Source: Bacteroidales bacterium
Lineage (GTDB): Bacteria > Bacteroidota > Bacteroidia > Bacteroidales > UBA10428
NCBI GenBank assembly: GCA_016933335.1
Contig: JAFGBD010000078.1
Coordinates: forward strand, 1 to 64,000
Direction of reading: 5' to 3'
DNA length: 64,000 nucleotides
Of this stretch, positions 17,725 to 25,043 are shown piece after piece. The position numbers were made by a program, and so were the translations under genes. Numbering within the stretch: the first letter of the stretch is position 1; each line of letters opens with the position of its first letter. The notes under the pieces were generated by a model, which ran no database searches, was not told the origin of the DNA, and saw nothing but the letters and a program-made list of their open reading frames with translations.

Positions 17725-19243
17725 AACCCACCTCCATTCTTTTAATTCTTTGATTTCTTCTGATTTCAAACCTGATGATACCTATGATGATCATAATCAT
17801 TATAGGAAGCAGAAAGTTCAGATATTTCAGAAAAGTCCTTCTTCCATCAGAAAGATCCTCTTTAATGGGACGGGACAAAGCTCCTTTTGTTCTGAGATCA
17901 ATCAGTCCGGTATCATCTGAAAGCCAGTCGATCGAATTTACCAGCAGATTGATGTTATCCGGATTGGGAGTTTGCTGCTGGGATGCAAGGGGAAAATCAC
18001 CGTCTGCAATTACAACCATTCTGGAATTTATGCTTCCGGCAATAGGTCCTTCCAGAGTAGCAGCAAGCGTCAGATTAGACAACGGAAAATCGTTTTCAGA
18101 CCATTCTTTGAACACATTTATCCATGCTGAAACCGATTGGGTACCGGATTGTTCGGAAGACTTTACAATGGGCGTAAAAAGTGCTGTACTGTCACCCGAA
18201 TAATTGATTGAACTGACAAAGGTAAAGACCATTTGTTCCAGACCCGCTGTAATAGCATGATCTGAAAAATTGATAACAATGGGAAAGAAGGGGAATTCAA
18301 CCCTCCGGTTGACAATACCGGGACCGAAAGGGGTCATTGCTTCCTGCTGCACGCTTACAGGCATGTTATTTGCATCCAGAACAAAGTTCTCATTGATATT
18401 GATGCCTTTCATGCTCAGCCAGGTCTCCAAACCCGTATTTATCGAATGACCAACAGCAGATGTATTCAGATCAACATCGACCCGGTTCAGTGCAACAAAC
18501 AGACCTTTGCCCTGAGCCATAAAATCATCCAGCTGCTGCAGATGACCTGCAGAAAATGAATCTTTGGGAGAGACAATCGCAAGTGCATCGAACCTGTCGA
18601 GCTCTCTTGTACTGTCAGTTAACGTTACAGGCTGATAATCATTTAAAACACCAATACCATGCAATGCATGTGATAATTGATCCATTGGAGCCTCACCATG
18701 TCCCTGCAGGATCCCGACCAGGGGTTTTGATTTCAGCGAAAGCTTTTTAATGCTGGTGGTCAGAAAATATTCCATCCCTTCAGTTGATTGCAATATGGAA
18801 ATGATCTCTGACTTTTCACCGAGCTGTATTTCGGCTCCCATATATGCTTTCTGGATTTTAAGCTCGTCTTTTTCCCTTCCTCCTATCTGAGCCTGGACAA
18901 TCCCTTTTTGCATGATTTTCCTTTCAAGCTCCTCATCTTCGGCAGGATCAATGAATTCATAAGCAACCATTCCTTTTGAGATGGTCCGGTAATCGGTCAG
19001 CATATCTTTGAAATCGCGTTTCAGGTTAGCATATTCCGGTGGCAGCTTTTTAGTAAAATAGGCCGAGATGGTGACAGGCTCTTCCAATGATTTAAGAACA
19101 TCTTTTGTAGCCGGACTCAGAGAGTATCTGTTATCATCTGTCAGGTCGAGCCTGAAAAAGAACCTGTTGGAGAGGTAGTTCGACAGGAGAATGATCCCGA
19201 CTACCATCAGAAGTGTGGTTATGATTGTTGATTTTGATCTCAT
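17717..19243 (-). CDS. gldG: GldG-like ABC auxiliary protein
   Basis: A 508-residue inner-membrane protein with one membrane segment at each end (about residues 8-26 and 470-490) and a large periplasmic part between. The N-terminal segment RFFFRLDLTDDNRYSLSPATKDVLKSLEEPVTISAYFTKKLP and the domain beginning PLVGILQGHGEAPMDQLSHAL match the GldG/ABC-type uncharacterised transport family. In gliding Flavobacterium, GldA, GldF and GldG form an ABC complex needed for motility; here the family match and gene order support that class but do not prove gliding. It lies 18 bases after the permease gene. Confidence 0.85.
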   Translation of the reverse strand: MRSKSTIITTLLMVVGIILLSNYLSNRFFFRLDLTDDNRYSLSPATKDVLKSLEEPVTISAYFTKKLPPEYANLKRDFKDMLTDYRTISKGMVAYEFIDPAEDEELERKIMQKGIVQAQIGGREKDELKIQKAYMGAEIQLGEKSEIISILQSTEGMEYFLTTSIKKLSLKSKPLVGILQGHGEAPMDQLSHALHGIGVLNDYQPVTLTDSTRELDRFDALAIVSPKDSFSAGHLQQLDDFMAQGKGLFVALNRVDVDLNTSAVGHSINTGLETWLSMKGININENFVLDANNMPVSVQQEAMTPFGPGIVNRRVEFPFFPIVINFSDHAITAGLEQMVFTFVSSINYSGDSTALFTPIVKSSEQSGTQSVSAWINVFKEWSENDFPLSNLTLAATLEGPIAGSINSRMVVIADGDFPLASQQQTPNPDNINLLVNSIDWLSDDTGLIDLRTKGALSRPIKEDLSDGRRTFLKYLNFLLPIMIMIIIGIIRFEIRRNQRIKRMEVGYV

Positions 19244-19261
19244 GTCTGATACTTTAAGAGA

Positions 19262-19990
19262 TTAATTTTCAGTAACATTTCTTTTTGTAATGACCAGCTC
19301 CGATGCAAACAGTCCCAGAAAGGTGAGACTGATAAAATAGATCAGGTCTTTGCTGTCAATAACACCCCTTGTAACAGAATCATAATGTGTTCTGACGCTC
19401 AGGAAGTTCAGCAGATTGCCTGACCATCCTTTCAGGTTGAGTGAAAGAAGGCTGAAAAGCAGATGAAAAAATATGGAAATGATCAGTGCAATCAGAAAAG
19501 CCACAATCTGGTTTTTCGTTAGGCTGCTGGCAAAAATGCCTATCGCTGCGTACGCTGCACTCATCAGCAGCAAACCAAGGTAACCTGACCAGACAGCACC
19601 ATGATCCACAGGTCCCAAACCCCATATTGTAAAATAATAAGGCAGGGTCAGTCCCAGGGCAATTGCAATCAAAAGCATCGTGGATATAAACTTTCCGGTA
19701 ACAAGCTGCCATTCGTTAACCGGTTTGGTCAGTATCAGTTCAAGGGTACCGGATGAATTTTCTTCAGCAATCAGTCTCATGGTTATCGCCGGAATAAAAA
19801 ACAGCAATGTCCAGAATGAAATATTAAAAAAGACTTCCAGGCTGGCTTCTTTTCTGAAAAAGACATCACTTCCGAAAAGCCACGTAAAAAACCCGGTAAA
19901 ACCCAGGAACAAAATAATCACAACATAAGCAAGCAAAGAATCAAAGTAAGAATTCAATTCACGCCTGGCAATTATCCATATTTTTTTCAT
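19262..19990 (-). CDS. gldF: GldF-like ABC permease
   Basis: A 242-residue ABC-2 type permease with six predicted membrane helices. It starts MKKIWIIARRELNSYFDSLLAYVVI, carries the family motif AEENSSGTLELILTKPVNEWQLVTGKF at about residues 74-100, and matches the GldF class in size. It should form the membrane channel for the ATPase encoded upstream. The gene order ATPase, permease, GldG, DUF4340 on one strand with short gaps indicates an operon. The transported substrate is unknown. Confidence 0.87.
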   Translation of the reverse strand: MKKIWIIARRELNSYFDSLLAYVVIILFLGFTGFFTWLFGSDVFFRKEASLEVFFNISFWTLLFFIPAITMRLIAEENSSGTLELILTKPVNEWQLVTGKFISTMLLIAIALGLTLPYYFTIWGLGPVDHGAVWSGYLGLLLMSAAYAAIGIFASSLTKNQIVAFLIALIISIFFHLLFSLLSLNLKGWSGNLLNFLSVRTHYDSVTRGVIDSKDLIYFISLTFLGLFASELVITKRNVTEN

Positions 19991-20025
19991 GTGATAATAT
20001 TTTTATTAATTCAATTGTTTTAAAA

Positions 20026-20955
20026 TCAGTTCATGGTCAGTTCGCGGAAGACATCTTCCAGTTTTGTCTCAGTGGGAGTAAGTTCAGTAAGATACCAGCC
20101 CTTGTCCACGCAAAGCTGAAAAACATCTCTTCTTGAAGATGTATCGGGTTTGCTCTGTACTTCAAACTGACCATCACTTTTTGAAACAAAATCAACAAGT
20201 TCGGTATTGTTTAGTTCCTGGAGGGCTTTAAATACAGTATTTACATCACCCCCTTCTATCGTAACTTTCAGAATCTCTCTCCCCTGTGCCTGTTTTCTCA
20301 GCTGACCGGAAGAACCATCTGCCACAATTTTACCTTTATTGATAATTAAAATCCTGTCACATGTTGCTTCCACCTCGGCAAGAATATGCGAGCTTAAAAT
20401 CACCGTCTTTTCCCTGCCTATTTTCCTGATCAGATCCCGTATTTCCATTATCTGGTTTGGATCCAGTCCTGCAGTTGGTTCATCCAGTACCAGTACTTTC
20501 GGATCATGAATCAATGCCTGTGCCAGACCAACCCTTTGTTTATAACCCTTTGAAAGTTCACTGATCTTCTTATGCTTTTCACCTTCCAGACCACAAAGAT
20601 TAACCATTTCAAGAATCTTGTCTTTAATAACCTCTTTTGGAATCCGATGAAGACTGGCAACGAAATAAAGGTAGTCGATAACTGGCATATCATTGTACAA
20701 AGGATTATTCTCAGGCAGGTATCCGATGTTTCTTTTTATCTCATCAGGATTGTCCTTTATTGACATGCCACCTACCTGAATATCTCCCTCATTGGGCGCC
20801 AGAAAACAGGTAATGGCTTTCATGGTGGTGGTTTTTCCTGCCCCGTTGGGCCCGAGAAAACCCAGTACCTCACCTGTTTTTACATCAAAAGAAACATTGT
20901 CAACAGCTTTCTGTGCCCCGTATTTCTTGGTAAAATTCCGAACAACAATATCCAT
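20026..20955 (-). CDS. gldA: GldA-like ABC transporter ATPase
   Basis: A 309-residue ATP-binding subunit. Walker A GPNGAGKT is at residues 35-42, the signature LSKGYKQR at 134-141, Walker B VLVLDEP at about 154-160, and the switch His in VILSSH follows. The roughly 80-residue C-terminal extension (ILKVTIEGGDVNTVFKALQEL...ETKLEDVFRELT) is typical of GldA/CcmA-type exporters rather than importers. It is the first gene of the four-gene operon; a promoter should lie between 20956 and 21095, but none was clear by eye. Confidence 0.9.
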   Translation of the reverse strand: MDIVVRNFTKKYGAQKAVDNVSFDVKTGEVLGFLGPNGAGKTTTMKAITCFLAPNEGDIQVGGMSIKDNPDEIKRNIGYLPENNPLYNDMPVIDYLYFVASLHRIPKEVIKDKILEMVNLCGLEGEKHKKISELSKGYKQRVGLAQALIHDPKVLVLDEPTAGLDPNQIMEIRDLIRKIGREKTVILSSHILAEVEATCDRILIINKGKIVADGSSGQLRKQAQGREILKVTIEGGDVNTVFKALQELNNTELVDFVSKSDGQFEVQSKPDTSSRRDVFQLCVDKGWYLTELTPTETKLEDVFRELTMN

Positions 20956-21043
20956 ATGCGTATGGTTTATAAATGATTTTTTGTGAACACAAAAAAAATA
21001 AATTCGGTTATTATTTTATAATATTTTATGATTTTTTAACAAA

Positions 21044-21073
21044 AAACCGCCGGTGACCAATCACCGGCGGTTT
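21044..21073 (-). terminator. Rho-independent terminator after hsp20
   Basis: On the minus strand, AAACCGCCGGTGA, loop TTGG, TCACCGGCGGTTT forms a perfect thirteen-pair stem followed by a T-rich run. It sits 23 bases past the stop of the small heat-shock gene and should end its transcript before the GldA operon. Confidence 0.9.
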
Positions 21074-21095
21074 CATCCCAGTCCTTATAAGAAAA

Positions 21096-21527
21096 TCATG
21101 AAATTTTTATGTCTCTTACCGGTTTAACTTTTGCTTCATCCTTTTTAGGAATCACAATACTTAAAATACCTTCCTTGTGTGTTGCCTTGATCTTATCACC
21201 GTTGACCGTCTCAGGTAATGTGAACGAACGGCTGAAAGAGCTGTAGCTGAATTCCCTTCTTAATACGTTTTCCACCTTCGACTCGTTTTTCACTTCTTTT
21301 TCAGAAGAAACGTTCAGTACATTATTGTCCAGACTGATCTTAAAATCTTCTTTGCCCAGTCCGGGTGCGGCTACATCAATCTTATAGTCTTCTTTGCCTT
21401 CAGTTATATTAACTGCAGGCATATTCTGACCTGTTTCCCAATTGAAGAACCTTGGCATTAAACTGTCATTCAGGAATTCATCAATCAGGTTCGGCCAGCT
21501 TGTTCTGGTTCTTAATTTTGGTAACAT
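21096..21527 (-). CDS. Hsp20/alpha-crystallin small heat-shock protein
   Basis: A 143-residue small heat-shock chaperone. The alpha-crystallin domain covers about residues 38-130, with the diagnostic VAAPGLGKEDFKISL and the closing GILSIVIPKK, and there is a short N-terminal arm (FFNWETGQ). Such proteins hold unfolding proteins in the cytoplasm without ATP. A consensus ribosome-binding site, AGGAGG, lies eight bases before the ATG, suggesting high expression. Two operator-like repeats lie upstream at 21610-21654 and a strong terminator downstream, so it is a single-gene unit that is probably stress-regulated. Confidence 0.93.
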   Translation of the reverse strand: MLPKLRTRTSWPNLIDEFLNDSLMPRFFNWETGQNMPAVNITEGKEDYKIDVAAPGLGKEDFKISLDNNVLNVSSEKEVKNESKVENVLRREFSYSSFSRSFTLPETVNGDKIKATHKEGILSIVIPKKDEAKVKPVRDIKIS

Positions 21528-21609
21528 GGCTTTATCCTCCTATATTTTAGTTTAACATTTTAAATATTCACTATTAATATTTCAAATTCAATACCAATTC
21601 TATTAATCA

Positions 21610-21654
21610 GCCATTTTGACATTACTAGGGAAAATAATATGCCATTATGACATT
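21610..21654. promoter_or_regulatory. Paired operator-like repeats upstream of hsp20
   Basis: GCCATTTTGACATT at 21610-21623 and GCCATTATGACATT at 21641-21654 differ by one base and are 31 bases apart, about three helical turns. The second contains the near-palindrome TGCCAT-T-ATGACA. They lie 83-127 bases upstream of the leftward hsp20 start, a fitting place for an activator or repressor pair. The regulator is not identified. Confidence 0.45.
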
Positions 21655-21806
21655 GTCCGGTGTTTTCTGTTGAATCACTTACAGCAGCATTAATCTTTGG
21701 ATAATCCCTATTTAATATATATCTTTATTCATTCTGATTTCTAACATTTATTTCGGTTAGTTGCGTGACAAATCATCAATTCCCCGGGAAATAAATTTTT
21801 CTTATT

Positions 21807-23045
21807 ATGAAAAAAACACTGAGTTTTGTTCTGATACCGCTTTTATCATTTTGCACCGGCTGCGGATCAATTACACACAGCAGCAATCGTTCAACTGTTG
21901 CCGGTGAAAAAGGCGGTTTCGTAACAGGCAAACTGCCATGGTCGCAGCAGATGGCAGAAAGCCTTATAGCGGTTTTTCCTGAAATGTGGCAGATGGAAGA
22001 AAGAAACAAACCCGTATGGAGCTATACATACGGACTTGTTGGAATGTCTATGCAAAAATTATATGACAGAACAGGATTGGAAAAATACTATGCCTATTCT
22101 AAAAAATATATTGATACATTGATCAGCGATATGGGCGTTATTAAAACCTATAGATTCAATGACTTCAATATCGATCAGATCAATCCGGGCAAAATGCTCT
22201 TCATGTTTTATAATAAAACAGGGGATGAAAGGTATAAAACTGCTATGGATACCCTGAGAAAACAGCTTGCTTATCAGCCGCGGACAATGACCGGAGGATT
22301 CTGGCATAAAAAGAGATACCCCCACCAGATGTGGCTTGATGGTGTTTATATGGGAGCTCCTTTTATGGCACAATATGCCAGTGAATTTAATGAACCTGGC
22401 CAATATGATGATCTGACCAACTGGGTTATTGCTGTAGAAGAAAAGACCAGAGATAAAAAAACAGGCCTTTTGTTTCATGGCTGGGATGAAAGCAGGCAGC
22501 AAAAATGGGCAGACCCTGAAACCGGCCTTTCCTCAAGTTTCTGGGGAAGAGCTGTGGGCTGGTATGGCATGGCACTGGTCGATGTTCTGGATTATCTCCC
22601 CCCTGAACATCCAAAATACAATGAGGTAATTGCTATCCTGAACCGCCTTGCAGAGGCAGTTGTCAAAGTACAGGACAAAAAAACAGGCCTGTGGTACCAG
22701 GTTCTGGACCAGGGTGACCGCGAAGGAAATTATCTGGAAGGATCGGTATCATGCATGCTGGCATATACCCTGCTAAAAGCTTTAAGATTGGGATATATTG
22801 ACATGAATTACAGGAACGCTGCATTTGAAGCATACAGGGGCATCACCAAGCATCTTATTGAAATCAGTCCGGAAGGAATATTAACCATCACCCCCGTTTG
22901 CGCAGTTGCCGGACTTGGTGGTCATCCATACAGGGACGGGAGTTACGAATACTATATCAACGAACAAAAAAGAGACAACGATCCTAAGGCAACCGGGCCG
23001 TTTATCCTTGCCAGTCTTGAATTCGAAGCAATAACAATTGAATAA
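21807..23045 (+). CDS. GH105 unsaturated rhamnogalacturonyl hydrolase-like
   Basis: A 412-residue glycoside hydrolase family 105 protein. These (alpha/alpha)6-barrel enzymes remove the unsaturated uronic acid left by polysaccharide lyases, for example on pectin fragments. The probable catalytic Asp178 lies in MWLDGVYMGAP, aligned with the catalytic Asp of B. subtilis YteR, and SSSFWGRAVGWYGMALVDVL plus SCMLAYTLLKA are family landmarks. The N-terminus looks like a lipoprotein signal with Cys19 (FCTGC), though the lipobox is not canonical. It stands alone, outside any recognisable polysaccharide utilisation locus, and ends at a terminator shared with ribokinase. Confidence 0.88.
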   Translation: MKKTLSFVLIPLLSFCTGCGSITHSSNRSTVAGEKGGFVTGKLPWSQQMAESLIAVFPEMWQMEERNKPVWSYTYGLVGMSMQKLYDRTGLEKYYAYSKKYIDTLISDMGVIKTYRFNDFNIDQINPGKMLFMFYNKTGDERYKTAMDTLRKQLAYQPRTMTGGFWHKKRYPHQMWLDGVYMGAPFMAQYASEFNEPGQYDDLTNWVIAVEEKTRDKKTGLLFHGWDESRQQKWADPETGLSSSFWGRAVGWYGMALVDVLDYLPPEHPKYNEVIAILNRLAEAVVKVQDKKTGLWYQVLDQGDREGNYLEGSVSCMLAYTLLKALRLGYIDMNYRNAAFEAYRGITKHLIEISPEGILTITPVCAVAGLGGHPYRDGSYEYYINEQKRDNDPKATGPFILASLEFEAITIE

Positions 23046-23099
23046 CGGATTGATGGATTAAATTTCTCCCTGAATTCTGATTTTCATATAATATCTGAT

Positions 23100-23132
23100 A
23101 AAAAAATCCTGAAATTATTCAGGATTTTTTTT
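23100..23132. terminator. Bidirectional terminator between GH105 and ribokinase
   Basis: AAAAAATCCTGAA, loop ATTA, TTCAGGATTTTTT is a perfect thirteen-pair stem with A and T runs at its two ends. It works for both the rightward GH105 gene and the leftward ribokinase gene, which converge here. Confidence 0.85.
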
Positions 23133-23190
23133 AAGCGCAAAGGAAGTAACCACCCAGAGGTTATCTGGTTAACTCAAAACGGATTATTTA

Positions 23191-24111
23191 TTATAAAAAA
23201 TTTTCACTCATAAATTTCAGTATCTCCTCACGCCCCGGTGCAGAGGATTGTGCACCTATCCTGGCCATTGACAGTGCAGCAGCTGCATTGGCAAATTTAA
23301 CCGCCTCGAAAATGTTCTTGCTTTCTGCAATGGCAACTGCAAGTGCACCATTAAAGATATCTCCCGCTGCGGTTGTATCAACCGGATTGATCTTAAAGCC
23401 TGTTACCAGCTCCGAACCGCTGCTGTCCAAAACCATTGCTCCCTGTGAGCCCAGTGTAATAATCACTTTTGAAACCCCCTTGGAAAGCAGGATCCTGCCG
23501 GCATCTTCAGCTGAATCTTCATCTTCAACCCTTATGCCGGTTAATAACTCAGCCTCTTTTTCATTTGGCGTAATCACCGAGATTGTTTTCAGAAGGCTGA
23601 TGGGTAACTGTTGTGCCGGAGCCGGATTCAGAATGAATCTTTTTCTTGAATCGCTCGCAAGTTTTACAGCATACTCCAGTGTCTTTAACGGAACTTCCAG
23701 TTGCATCAAAACAATATCGGCATCCATGATGGCCTGTTTGGCATTGATGATATCATATACCGATAAATTCATGTTTGCCCCTGATGCAACAGCCGTCATA
23801 CTGTGGCCGTTTTCGTCGACAAAAATTTCAGCCACGCCTGACGGTAAATCATTATCTTTCACAATATGATCCGTTTTGATCCCTTCTTCCTCAAAACTTG
23901 CTATTGCACGTTCTCCAAACATATCGTTACCTACACGTGCAACAAATGTGACATCACCGCCTGCCCTGGCAGCAGCAACTGCCTGGTTTGCGCCTCTGCC
24001 CCCGGATGTTGTATAAAACTTACCCCCTAAAATGGTTTCTCCGGTTTTGGGCAAACGCGAAACCTTAATAACCATATCGGTATTTGAACTTCCGATGACA
24101 ACGATTTTCAT
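23191..24111 (-). CDS. rbsK: Ribokinase-family sugar kinase
   Basis: A 306-residue PfkB-family kinase most like ribokinase, which phosphorylates D-ribose at O5 with ATP. The substrate-side motif GGRGANQ is at residues 37-43, and the ATP/anion-hole motif DTTAAGDIFNGA includes the catalytic Asp251. I start the gene at the ATG at 24111, giving MKIVVIGSSNTDMV, the normal ribokinase opening; the 20 extra codons available upstream do not resemble the family. No ribose transporter or repressor is adjacent, so it is transcribed alone. Confidence 0.9.
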   Translation of the reverse strand: MKIVVIGSSNTDMVIKVSRLPKTGETILGGKFYTTSGGRGANQAVAAARAGGDVTFVARVGNDMFGERAIASFEEEGIKTDHIVKDNDLPSGVAEIFVDENGHSMTAVASGANMNLSVYDIINAKQAIMDADIVLMQLEVPLKTLEYAVKLASDSRKRFILNPAPAQQLPISLLKTISVITPNEKEAELLTGIRVEDEDSAEDAGRILLSKGVSKVIITLGSQGAMVLDSSGSELVTGFKINPVDTTAAGDIFNGALAVAIAESKNIFEAVKFANAAAALSMARIGAQSSAPGREEILKFMSENFL

Positions 24112-24426
24112 ACAATAAATAATTAGTCTGTTAACACGTGCAATTACAAAAATAATCACCTTTACAATCAAGTGAAAGAATTGTTATTAACAATTATCTG
24201 ACAATGTTTTCATCAATTATATTTCCGGCCTTGTTTCAATCCACCATTTGATCTGCAGATGTTTAAATCTTTCCTGTCAGACAATTTATTATACAAAATT
24301 CCCGGGCTGATCAGCATATATTTCCCGCTGATTATAACCAAAAAAAATATAATTGTCCTTGCTTTTTTACATTTTGTAAAGTATATTTGTCTTTTCGTAA
24401 AGACTATTTAACTATTATTTATTGTT
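24112..24426. other. Divergent region upstream of the XRE/membrane pair
   Basis: This gap holds the promoter and operator candidate listed at 24359-24404, driving the rightward pair. No clear promoter was recognised for the leftward ribokinase gene. The remainder is plain AT-rich sequence. Confidence 0.5.
24359..24404 (+). promoter_or_regulatory. Bacteroidota promoter with overlapping palindromes
   Basis: TTG at 24359-24361 and TATATTTG at 24382-24389 are 20 bases apart, matching the Bacteroidota housekeeping pattern TTG-N19-21-TAnnTTTG. Two inverted repeats overlap it: TTTACA/TGTAAA at 24366-24380 within the spacer, and GTCTTT-TCGT-AAAGAC at 24389-24404 over the expected start of transcription. 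This is a good layout for repression by the XRE protein encoded downstream. Confidence 0.6.
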
Positions 24427-24846
24427 ATGAAAATTGATCCGGATAAATACAAGTACAGGGGATTCCTTCCCAATTATTTTATAAAAATTGGAATTGCACT
24501 TGTGATACTCTTTGTGCTGTTCTTTGTTTCAGGAATGATCTTCGAGAAATCAATTACCGTAGAAAAAGAAATCATTGCCACAATTGGTCTTGACGGAGTC
24601 ATTCTGGGACTGCTCCTGATCTGCATTTCAAAAAACAAAATTGAGGATGAAATGATACACATGTTAAGGCTACAGGCTTTTACCAGGGCATTTATTTTTG
24701 GTACTGCCTATGTTTTTGCCGTTACCATAACTACATTGATCATGAATGATGAACTGCCGTTAACTCCTCATTCTTTAATCATTATTGAGCTGCTGATGTT
24801 TATTTTCCATTTCGAGATCAGCAAGCGAAAACTGAACAAACAATGA
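24427..24846 (+). CDS. Small four-helix membrane protein
   Basis: A 139-residue protein with four predicted membrane helices at about residues 17-38, 51-67, 79-100 and 107-127 and no signal peptide. I do not recognise a named family. Its stop overlaps the start of the XRE regulator as ATGA, so the two are translationally coupled. Small membrane proteins paired with minimal XRE regulators of this type are widespread in bacteria, but their function is mostly unknown; signal relay or membrane-stress sensing is only a guess. Confidence 0.72.
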   Translation: MKIDPDKYKYRGFLPNYFIKIGIALVILFVLFFVSGMIFEKSITVEKEIIATIGLDGVILGLLLICISKNKIEDEMIHMLRLQAFTRAFIFGTAYVFAVTITTLIMNDELPLTPHSLIIIELLMFIFHFEISKRKLNKQ

Positions 24847-25043
24847 GAAACACGATCAAAGTAGAACGGGCAAAAAGAGATATGACCCAGGAGAGGCTTG
24901 CCGGACTGGTAGATGTATCAAGGCAAACCATCAATTCCATTGAAAAAAACCGTTATGTCCCTTCCACTGTTCTTGCCCTTAAGATTGCCCGTACTTTTAA
25001 TGTTACTGTTGATCAGATCTTTGTACTGGAAGAAGATGATTAG
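24843..25043 (+). CDS. Minimal XRE-family transcriptional regulator
   Basis: A 66-residue DNA-binding protein that is almost nothing but a Cro/C1-type helix-turn-helix at about residues 5-58 (MTQERLAGLVDVSRQTINSIEKNRYVPS). It overlaps the membrane-protein gene by four bases and shares its promoter, so autoregulation through the palindromes at 24366-24404 is likely. Its stop codon overlaps the stop of the opposing M3 peptidase gene by four bases, leaving no room for a terminator between them. Confidence 0.9.
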   Translation: MRNTIKVERAKRDMTQERLAGLVDVSRQTINSIEKNRYVPSTVLALKIARTFNVTVDQIFVLEEDD

